DNA from: an uncultured beta proteobacterium
GTDB lineage: Bacteria > Pseudomonadota > Gammaproteobacteria > Burkholderiales > Rhodocyclaceae
Direction: 5' to 3'
NCBI GenBank assembly: GCA_903916205.1
Contig: CAIWVX010000356.1
Coordinates: 1-7,214, forward strand
DNA: 7,214 nucleotides
The notes below the pieces were generated by a model. That model did no database searches. It saw only the letters and a list, made by a program, of their open reading frames with translations, and was not told the origin of the DNA. This document shows, piece after piece, positions 1 to 4,865 of the stretch. The stretch's first letter is position 1. Each line of letters opens with the position of its first letter. The position numbers and the translations under genes are program-made.

Positions 1-121
1 GCTCAATCTGTAATACAATCGCAAACGTAACGACTCAGACCTTATCCAAGCACGTCTTCCAAGCTTGAATTGATGAGGTATTCGTAGACCAGCCAAGAGG
101 TTTTAAAAATCAACAATCCAC

Positions 122-157
122 GGCAAAGACACCAAGAGGCGAAGGAAACGCAAAGAA
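122..157. repeat. Degenerate purine-rich tract with a 9-base period
   Basis: Four consecutive 9-base units can be read: GGCAAAGAC, ACCAAGAGG, CGAAGGAAA and CGCAAAGAA. They share a loose CGCAAAGAN pattern. The tract lies 50 bases upstream of the DUF2782 start. It resembles the purine-rich, low-complexity intergenic repeats of the CGCAAAGA type that are scattered in many bacterial genomes; that resemblance is from memory. The units are too diverged to be sure they came from one duplicated motif, and no function is assigned. The rest of 1-207 shows no gene, RNA or convincing promoter. Confidence 0.35.
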
Positions 158-193
158 ATTCACCGTCGTTTTTGCCTCTATTTGAAAAATATC

Positions 194-199
194 AGGAAG
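194..199 (+). promoter_or_regulatory. Ribosome binding site deciding the DUF2782 start
   Basis: AGGAAG lies 8 bases before the ATG at 208. This favours that ATG over the in-frame TTG at 172, which would put 12 extra residues in front of an otherwise well-formed signal peptide. Confidence 0.6.
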
Positions 200-207
200 C
201 CTTATTT

Positions 208-540
208 ATGCGCCAACTTACTGCTTTTACTCTCTTGCTCGGGTTGGCCACCAGCCCGGTTATGGCTCAAAGCGCTGCCGCGCTGCCGCACTCCAACACC
301 AAGCCAGCCGTGGAGTTGATCGACGACTCATTTCAGTCACAAGTCACCATTTCTATTCGTGACGGCAATGTGGTCGAGGAACACCGCATCAATGGCAAAC
401 TTTACCGAATCACGGTAACGCCGGAGCATGGTGCGCCTTATACCCTCGTGGATACCAGTGGTGACGGCGTTTTCGTACCCATGGAAACGCCGGGGGCATC
501 GAAGCTAAGCATACCTATGTGGGTTATTAAAAAATTCTGA
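208..540 (+). CDS. DUF2782 family exported protein
   Basis: A 110-residue protein of unknown function. Residues 1-20 form a Sec-type signal peptide: a short basic start (MRQ), a hydrophobic core (LTAFTLLLGLA) and a likely cleavage site after VMA, before QS. The mature chain is therefore predicted to be periplasmic. Residues about 45-110 match my memory of DUF2782 (Pfam PF11191), a small family common in beta- and gammaproteobacteria. The matching features are a VTI strand, NVVEEHRINGKLYRI at about 54-68, GAPYTLVDTSGDG at about 75-87, and a C-terminal IPMWVI segment. Length is normal for the family. The ATG start was chosen for its Shine-Dalgarno site and because it begins the signal peptide. 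In related genomes this family often sits near polA or thrB; neither is visible here. The 82-base gap to the next gene contains two similar strings (550-566 and 601-614, both ending TGCCGGTC) and no clear terminator, so read-through is possible. No catalytic residues can be named. Confidence 0.8.
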   Translation: MRQLTAFTLLLGLATSPVMAQSAAALPHSNTKPAVELIDDSFQSQVTISIRDGNVVEEHRINGKLYRITVTPEHGAPYTLVDTSGDGVFVPMETPGASKLSIPMWVIKKF

Positions 541-622
541 GCGCTTATTGCCTTTTTCTGCCGGTCGCGCCTCCCACAAACGAAGCTGTTTTGTCCACTC
601 GCCTTTTGCCGGTCTCTCTCCG

Positions 623-1357
623 ATGAGTAATGCAATGGAACACTTTCCGCTACCGGCACCGGCTTTTGACGGTAGCAGTCGCCTCGTCCCGGCAGGTAAC
701 GGTTTCGAGTGGCTGAAGCAGGGCTGGGCTATTTTCATGGTCAACCCCGGTCTGTGGGTCGCGCTGACTTTGCTGCTGATTGTGGCCTATATTGCCTTGA
801 ATATTGTCAGAGGGGTCGGGCCGATGGCGGCTAATCTTCTGACCCCGCTTGTCGGCGCGGGCTTTCTGGCGATTTGTCAAAAGGCCAGTGAGGCGGAGTC
901 TATGACTATTGAAGATGTTTTCGCTGGTTTTCGTAGCAACACCAATGCGCTAGTGGTGCTCGGCGTAATTTACATGGGCAGCTTATTAATCCTCGATGCC
1001 CTTACCGCGCTGCTAATCAGCGGATCAATGATCGGCTCTCCGGCGGGACTCGGGCTATTGCTTGGTGGGTCGATGCTTGCCCTGCTCTTCAAACTGGCTT
1101 TTATGATGCCTCTGTCAATGGGCATGTGGTTTGCCCCAGCGTTGATTTTCTTCAACAACATGACTCCGCTGGAGGCGTTTAAGGCGAGCTTCAACGCCTG
1201 TCTAAAAAACACCTTGCCCTTCCTCGTTTACGGTTTGATGGTACTGGTACTGCTGTTTTTTGCAGCACTCCCGGTTGGCCTTGGCTTTCTGATCTTTATT
1301 CCGGTTCTTGCCGGTTCAATCTATGTTTCGTATCGAGATATTTTTGTTGCTAACTAA
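623..1357 (+). CDS. BPSS1780-type multi-pass membrane protein, copy 1
   Basis: A 244-residue inner-membrane protein with no known activity. A soluble N-terminus of about 25 residues ends in LVPAGNGFEWLKQGW, the entry motif I associate with the BPSS1780 family of betaproteobacterial membrane proteins. Hydrophobic segments follow at about 44-62, 68-85, 108-133, 141-176 (long, probably two helices), 198-218 and 220-236, so about six membrane passes. The C-terminus is YVSYRDIFVAN. The start is uncertain: ATG 623 and ATG 635 are both in frame, neither has a strong Shine-Dalgarno sequence, and a TTG at 548 would add 25 residues of unconvincing composition. ATG 623 is preferred because it leaves a full soluble N-terminus. 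The next gene begins 9 bases after the stop and encodes a paralogue, so the two are probably translated from one mRNA. A transporter, a membrane stress protein or a partner of a complex cannot be told apart from sequence alone. Confidence 0.8.
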   Translation: MSNAMEHFPLPAPAFDGSSRLVPAGNGFEWLKQGWAIFMVNPGLWVALTLLLIVAYIALNIVRGVGPMAANLLTPLVGAGFLAICQKASEAESMTIEDVFAGFRSNTNALVVLGVIYMGSLLILDALTALLISGSMIGSPAGLGLLLGGSMLALLFKLAFMMPLSMGMWFAPALIFFNNMTPLEAFKASFNACLKNTLPFLVYGLMVLVLLFFAALPVGLGFLIFIPVLAGSIYVSYRDIFVAN

Positions 1358-1366
1358 TTGCCCACT

Positions 1367-2143
1367 ATGAAAGTACGCATTCTCACTGCACGCCAAGGTT
1401 GGCGCTGGCTACTCGACGGTTTCAAAATTTTCCGCAAGTTCCAGTTTATGCTACCGATCATCGTGCTCAGTTACTGGATGTTGATGGTCATTCTCAACTC
1501 CGTACCGGTTATCGGCCCGGTGATAGCTACGCTTTGCATCCCGGTTTTTTCGGTCAGCTTGATGAACATTTGCCGACTCATCGAGCAAGGTGAGCAGATC
1601 AATCCGGCACTCCTGCTTTCAGGATTTCGTGTCAATTTGCGAACCTTGCTTATTCTTGGGGTGATCTATCTGATCGCGGCACTCGCCATTCTCGGTCTGA
1701 CCTCGTTGATTGACGATGGCGTGCTACTCAATTTCTTCATCGCCGGAAAAAATACCAGCGGGCCGCAAGCCAGTGAAACCGACATCATGCTCTCGGGACT
1801 GGTGGCGCTCGCCTTGTTTTCTCCACTGATGATGGCTTACTGGTATGCGCCGGTACTCGCCGCCTGGCATGATCTGTCGTCAGGAAAAGCCTTGTTTTTC
1901 AGCCTAGTTGCGTGTTTGCGCAACTGGCGGGCCTTTCTGGTCTTTTCGCTGTGTATTCTAATCGCCGGACTATTGCTTCCGGGGCTTGTTTTGAATTTGC
2001 TGAGTTCGGTTTTTGCTGGGCAAAGCAGCCCGGTATTGATCCTGTTTTCGCTGATGATTGTTTTTATCGGTATGCCGGTGTTGTACGCTAGTTTTTACGT
2101 AAGTTATCGCGACGTTTTTGTGACCATTGACGAAAATGTCTGA
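1367..2143 (+). CDS. BPSS1780-type multi-pass membrane protein, copy 2
   Basis: A 258-residue inner-membrane protein clearly related to the gene before it. Both have a GWRWLLDGFKIF or GFEWLKQGWAIF entry motif, a GFR..(L/V).LGVIY segment (86-101 here), and a nearly identical C-terminus (YVSYRDVFV here, YVSYRDIFV there). Membrane segments are seen at about 27-45, 49-66, 92-113, 140-165, 189-212 and 220-246. A polar insert of about 25 residues (about 115-139, with KNTSGPQASETD) separates the third and fourth and is not matched in copy 1. ATG 1367 is taken as the start, three codons after an in-frame TTG. The stop codon overlaps the nadD start by 8 bases, which suggests translational coupling. 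Function is unknown. It lacks the proline-rich soluble N-terminus of copy 1, so the pair has diverged and may form a hetero-oligomer; that last point is inference. Confidence 0.78.
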   Translation: MKVRILTARQGWRWLLDGFKIFRKFQFMLPIIVLSYWMLMVILNSVPVIGPVIATLCIPVFSVSLMNICRLIEQGEQINPALLLSGFRVNLRTLLILGVIYLIAALAILGLTSLIDDGVLLNFFIAGKNTSGPQASETDIMLSGLVALALFSPLMMAYWYAPVLAAWHDLSSGKALFFSLVACLRNWRAFLVFSLCILIAGLLLPGLVLNLLSSVFAGQSSPVLILFSLMIVFIGMPVLYASFYVSYRDVFVTIDENV

Positions 2144-2810
2144 GGCTTCGCTGAGCCAGCCGCTCGGTGTTTTTGGTGGCACTTTCGACCCGGTGCACTT
2201 TGGTCATTTGCGCTTGGCTGAAGCCGCCGCCGATTCACTCGGACTGGCGGCGGTACGCTGGATTCCTGCCGGGAGTCCGGTCTTGCGAGAAGCACCGCAT
2301 GTCGATGCCAAGCAACGTCTCGAAATGGTGCGTCTAGCCATTGCGGCAAATTCGCGCTTTGAACTCGATTCCTCTGAAATCGAAGCCGCCCAGCCCAGCT
2401 ATACCGTGCCGACACTGGAGCGCTTGCGCCAGCCTGAGGAGTGCGGGGCTCAGCGCCCCTTGGTCCTGCTGGTCGGTGCCGATGCCTTTTCCGGTTTGAC
2501 GAGCTGGCATCGCTGGGAGAGTTTGCTCGATCTAGCCCATATTGCGGTGGCCCATCGTCCGAGTTATCCAGTTGAAGCGGATAGCTTGCCAGCCCCGTTG
2601 TCTAGCCTTTTTCGCCAACGCTATTGCGCTAATACCGCAGAATTGACCGCGTCGCCGGGTGGTCGCATTGCTTGTTTTTCGATGACCCAACTCGACATAT
2701 CGGCAACCCGAATTCGCCATTTGTTATCCACGGGAGAAAGTGCGCGGTATTTATTACCCGATGCCGTAATTTCCTATATTCAAAACCATCATTTTTACTT
2801 GGAGAATTAA
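2136..2810 (+). CDS. nadD: Nicotinate-nucleotide adenylyltransferase
   Basis: Cytoplasmic enzyme that joins nicotinate mononucleotide and ATP to give deamido-NAD and pyrophosphate, the step before NAD synthetase. The 224-residue chain is the usual length. The nucleotidyltransferase fold shows GGTFDPVHFGH at 14-24, with the (H/T)xGH signature as H21-F22-G23-H24. It also has IPAGSP at 43-48, PSYTVPTLERL at 87-97, VGADAF at 113-118 followed by the SWHRW segment, and the C-terminal nucleotide-binding motif ISATRIR at 188-194. The ATG lies inside the last codons of the upstream membrane gene (8-base overlap) and has no good Shine-Dalgarno sequence, so ribosomes terminating on that gene probably reinitiate here. 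An in-frame TTG at 2127 is a weaker alternative start. rsfS follows after 7 bases, the common proteobacterial order. After IPAGSP the usual PPHR-like stretch reads VLREAPH, a mild variation in the substrate loop. The identification is secure. Confidence 0.96.
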   Translation: MSEASLSQPLGVFGGTFDPVHFGHLRLAEAAADSLGLAAVRWIPAGSPVLREAPHVDAKQRLEMVRLAIAANSRFELDSSEIEAAQPSYTVPTLERLRQPEECGAQRPLVLLVGADAFSGLTSWHRWESLLDLAHIAVAHRPSYPVEADSLPAPLSSLFRQRYCANTAELTASPGGRIACFSMTQLDISATRIRHLLSTGESARYLLPDAVISYIQNHHFYLEN

Positions 2811-2817
2811 TTTCCTA

Positions 2818-3177
2818 ATGAACGTCAGCCAGCTCGAAAAACTTGTCGTCAGCGCCCTTGAGGACATCAAAGCCAAAGAGATCGAAGTCATCAACACCAG
2901 TAAACTTACGCCGCTTTTTGAGCGCATCATCATCGCCTCCGGCGACTCAAACCGTCAGGTGCGTTCGCTGGCACGCCATGTCGAGGATAAAGTCCGCGCA
3001 GCGGGCGGGGAAATCCTTTCCACCGAAGGAGAAGATGGCGGCGAATGGGTGCTCGTCGATCTTGGTGATATCGTCGTCCATGTTATGCAACCGGCCATTC
3101 GCACCTATTACAATCTTGAAGAATTGTGGAGCAGCAAAGGGCCGAGTCGCGTACGCAAAGCGGCGGAATCGGCGTAG
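2818..3177 (+). CDS. rsfS: Ribosome silencing factor RsfS
   Basis: A 119-residue member of the Iojap/RsfS family. The family binds protein uL14 on the large ribosomal subunit and blocks joining with the small subunit, lowering translation in stationary phase or starvation. The family core is clear: an N-terminal helix (LEKLVVSALEDIKAKEI, 6-22), then ASGDSNRQVRSLARHV (40-55) and GEWVLVDLGDIVVHVM (75-90), followed by RTYYNLEELW (95-104). Length is typical. The start ATG is preceded by GGAG at 2801-2804, inside the last codons of nadD and about 13 bases away. This is a longish spacing, so translation is probably coupled to nadD. rlmH begins 22 bases after the stop, fitting a ribosome-related operon. 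Confidence 0.96.
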   Translation: MNVSQLEKLVVSALEDIKAKEIEVINTSKLTPLFERIIIASGDSNRQVRSLARHVEDKVRAAGGEILSTEGEDGGEWVLVDLGDIVVHVMQPAIRTYYNLEELWSSKGPSRVRKAAESA

Positions 3178-3199
3178 TTTACTAACGGGTTTGGTGTAG

Positions 3200-3670
3200 A
3201 TGAAACTCAGCATTTTCGCGGTCGGGCATAAACTTCCCGAATGGGTCGCCAAAGGCTGCGCTGAGTACATCAAACGCATGCCACGTGAACTCCCCTTGAA
3301 CGTGGTCGAAATCAAGCCCGAAACACGAGGCTCTAAAACGCGTGAGCAACTTCTCTCCGCCGAAAAATCGCGTTTGCTGCCCGTATTGCAGGGTTACAAC
3401 CGGATTATCGTGCTTGATGAACGAGGCACCGATTTAACCACCGTAAAACTCGCGCATCGTCTCGAAGACTGGATGCGCGAAGGCGGTGATACGGCCTTTA
3501 TTATTGGCGGAGCCGACGGCATTGATGACACGTTAAAGCAACGCGCCAATGAGTCGCTCCGGCTTTCCAGCCTGACACTGCCCCATGCCTTGGCCCGTCT
3601 CATGCTATGCGAACAGTTGTACCGGGCGGTCAGCGTGGTTAAAAACCATCCCTATCACCGGGAAGGTTAA
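3200..3670 (+). CDS. rlmH: 23S rRNA (pseudouridine1915-N3)-methyltransferase RlmH
   Basis: A SPOUT-class methyltransferase that uses S-adenosylmethionine to methylate N3 of pseudouridine 1915 in helix 69 of 23S rRNA, acting on the assembled 70S ribosome. The chain has 156 residues, the normal length. Residues 1-10 (MKLSIFAVGH) open the fold, and IVLDERG at 70-76 is the usual mid-domain strand and turn. The SAM-binding knot is represented by FIIGGADGI (100-108) and LSSLTLPHALARLMLCEQLYRA (122-143). The C-terminal HPYHREG (150-156) is the family hallmark. The glycine loop reads GGADG rather than the GGPEG or GGPDG I remember from many relatives. This is a modest change and does not suggest loss of function. 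The ribosome binding site is weak. maf starts 55 bases downstream. Confidence 0.96.
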   Translation: MKLSIFAVGHKLPEWVAKGCAEYIKRMPRELPLNVVEIKPETRGSKTREQLLSAEKSRLLPVLQGYNRIIVLDERGTDLTTVKLAHRLEDWMREGGDTAFIIGGADGIDDTLKQRANESLRLSSLTLPHALARLMLCEQLYRAVSVVKNHPYHREG

Positions 3671-3725
3671 ATTTGCCGTCTACCCGACGAATAGCACAAA
3701 GCACAAATTATTAAGGCCTACCGGG

Positions 3726-4349
3726 ATGCCAATTAAGCTGCATAACCCACGAATTTACCTGGCTTCGCGTAGCCCGCGACGGCGTGAATTGTTGACCCAG
3801 ATTGGCGTCCCATTCGACATTATCGAGTTTCGCGAAGCGCCGCGTGCAGACATCGAACTTGATGAAACGCCACATGCCGGTGAAGCTCCGATAGATTATG
3901 TACAACGCGTAGCTCAAGCTAAAGCCCAACACGGCTGGCACATCGTCGATTGGCGAAAATTACCGCATCAGCCGGTCTTGGCCGCCGATACCACGCTTGA
4001 ATTTGACGGTGAGATCATTGGTAAACCCAGTAGTCACGAAGACGCAAAGCACATTCTGCAACGTCTTTCGGGGCAATCACATCGCGTACTGACCGCCATT
4101 TCAGTAACCTATGAAGGGCATATCGAATCGCAGCTTTCGCTCAGCGAAGTACGTTTCAGCGTGCTCGATGAGGCCGAGATCCAACGCTATATCGCGAGCG
4201 GCGAACCGATGGATAAAGCCGGTGCCTATGGCATTCAAGGGAGCGCCGCTCTTTTTGTCGAACATTTAATCGGCAGTTATACCGGCGTAATGGGCTTACC
4301 TTTGTACGAAACCGGAAAACTACTCAAGCGCTTCAATTTCCCGCTGTAA
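3726..4349 (+). CDS. maf: Maf family nucleoside triphosphate pyrophosphatase, dTTP/UTP type (YhdE-like)
   Basis: Predicted to hydrolyse non-canonical or excess nucleoside triphosphates to monophosphates plus pyrophosphate. The 207-residue protein shows the family motifs in order. They are LASRSPRR at 12-19 (phosphate binding), AADTTLEF at 87-93 with the presumed catalytic Asp88, and IGKP at 98-101 with Lys100. LSGQSHRVLT follows at 114-123, DKAGAYGIQG at 163-172 with Gln171, and SYTGVMGLPL at 184-193. SxSPRR together with the Lys and Gln points to the YhdE dTTP/UTP group rather than the YceF 7-methyl-GTP group; that split is literature knowledge recalled here. The frame stays open upstream to 3585 inside rlmH, but ATG 3726 is preferred because it directly precedes the conserved IYLASRSPRR start and has AAGG 9 bases upstream (3713-3716). 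A region of about 15 residues with TPHAGEAPIDYVQRVA is normal for the family. It is probably the last gene of its operon here, since 516 non-coding bases follow. Confidence 0.93.
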   Translation: MPIKLHNPRIYLASRSPRRRELLTQIGVPFDIIEFREAPRADIELDETPHAGEAPIDYVQRVAQAKAQHGWHIVDWRKLPHQPVLAADTTLEFDGEIIGKPSSHEDAKHILQRLSGQSHRVLTAISVTYEGHIESQLSLSEVRFSVLDEAEIQRYIASGEPMDKAGAYGIQGSAALFVEHLIGSYTGVMGLPLYETGKLLKRFNFPL

Positions 4350-4495
4350 GCGAGCCAAACGCGACCGGATACTCTACTTCATCGTAAGCGCAGAACAGGG
4401 ACGACGGGTGCGATTCAAGCCGAGGTGTTGGACTCGTGAAACAGTGGCAACGATACTTGAGCCACCAACATGAACTACTTGACGATCAAAGCGCT

Positions 4496-4663
4496 CTAGC
4501 CGCCTGTCGGACTTGACCAAGTCGGCTGCAAAATGTGGGAAGACGGCTCATTTTTCCCCGTATTTTGGCGCGAATAGAACAACTATTCGCTTGAAATCCG
4601 TGAAAAACTGCGCTCGTCTCCCACCTTTTTCGCTTCGACCCATCAAGCCCAACAGGCGGCTAG
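4496..4663. repeat. 168-bp full-length imperfect palindrome with 12-bp terminal inverted repeats (MITE-like)
   Basis: The left end CTAGCCGCCTGT (4496-4507) is the exact reverse complement of the right end ACAGGCGGCTAG (4652-4663). Similarity continues inward: the next nine bases on each arm pair with two mismatches. GTGGGAAGACG (from 4535) faces CGTCTCCCAC (4615-4624) with one bulged base. T-rich and A-rich stretches then face each other with small offsets. At the centre, GCGAATAG (4570-4577) and CTATTCGC (4583-4590) pair around an AACAA loop. The midpoint of the ends and the midpoint of the central hairpin agree to within one base, so the whole element is one symmetric unit. A smaller hairpin, GACTTG-AC-CAAGTC (4510-4523), lies in the left arm. 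There is no coding capacity. It could be a non-autonomous transposable element, a dispersed repeat, or a long RNA hairpin that also ends maf transcription. The palindrome is directly seen; its mobility is inference. Confidence 0.85.
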
Positions 4664-4716
4664 TGAAAATTGATGTGTGGACTCTTGAGTAGAGCGATGA
4701 CAGACTTTTTCTTGCC

Positions 4717-4746
4717 TTGATCTTAAGGATAAAGTAGCATTATAAG
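4717..4746 (+). promoter_or_regulatory. Candidate sigma70 promoter for scpA
   Basis: TTGATC (4717-4722, 4 of 6 to TTGACA) and TATAAG (4741-4746, 5 of 6 to TATAAT) are separated by 18 bases. This would start transcription near 4753 and leave a leader of about 110 bases before scpA. The site lies just downstream of the palindromic element. Sequences around CCTTGATCTTAAGG, within the promoter spacing, have partial dyad symmetry that might bind a regulator; this is weak. Confidence 0.4.
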
Positions 4747-4852
4747 TTCAAGGGGTTTCTGTATTTTATGGTCAGCTAACTGATTCCCGCGAGATTAAGG
4801 TTTCAATTTCCGATTTCCATTAAAAAAGCACCCCTCAATTTTTTTTATCCCT

Positions 4853-4858
4853 GAAAGG
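4853..4858 (+). promoter_or_regulatory. Ribosome binding site of scpA
   Basis: GAAAGG lies 7 bases before the ATG at 4866, a good position. It supports the annotated start of the mutase. Confidence 0.65.
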
Positions 4859-4865
4859 TATAGTA

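Larger units (their letters stand above)
4350..4865. other. 516-base intergenic region between maf and scpA
   Basis: No open frame here resembles a protein I recognise. In particular, there is no ribonuclease G start, which often follows maf in betaproteobacteria. Positions 4350-4495 hold unassigned sequence, 4496-4663 a palindromic repeat element, and 4664-4865 the probable promoter and 5' leader of scpA. No cobalamin riboswitch B12-box was recognised, although the downstream enzyme uses B12. The 4822-4846 stretch pairs an A-run with a T-run around a C-rich loop. It lies just before the start codon and looks like AT-rich leader rather than a terminator. Confidence 0.7.

Noticed and set aside
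172..207. N-terminal extension of the DUF2782 gene starting at TTG 172
   Set aside because: The extra 12 residues would precede a complete signal peptide, and the ATG at 208 has its own AGGAAG site at proper spacing.
3694..3707. Tandem GCACAAA repeat between rlmH and maf
   Set aside because: Only two 7-base copies in a short spacer; no function or expansion is indicated.
3585..3725. N-terminal extension of maf overlapping rlmH
   Set aside because: The added 47 residues are out-of-frame rlmH sequence plus spacer. Maf proteins normally begin just before the SxSPRR motif, which fits ATG 3726.
4425..4688. Similar strings flanking the palindrome (GTGTTGGACTCGTGA at 4425-4439 and GTGTGGACTCTTGA at 4675-4688) as insertion-site repeats
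   Set aside because: They differ by an indel and a substitution and lie at unequal distances from the element (56 versus 11 bases), so chance similarity is more likely than target duplication.
4822..4846. Rho-independent terminator from the A-run/T-run pair before scpA
   Set aside because: The stem would be only A-T pairs with no GC-rich part, and it sits immediately before the scpA ribosome binding site.
4350..4865. Cobalamin riboswitch upstream of the B12-dependent mutase
   Set aside because: No B12-box or characteristic paired core was recognised, and the 168-bp palindrome does not have that architecture.
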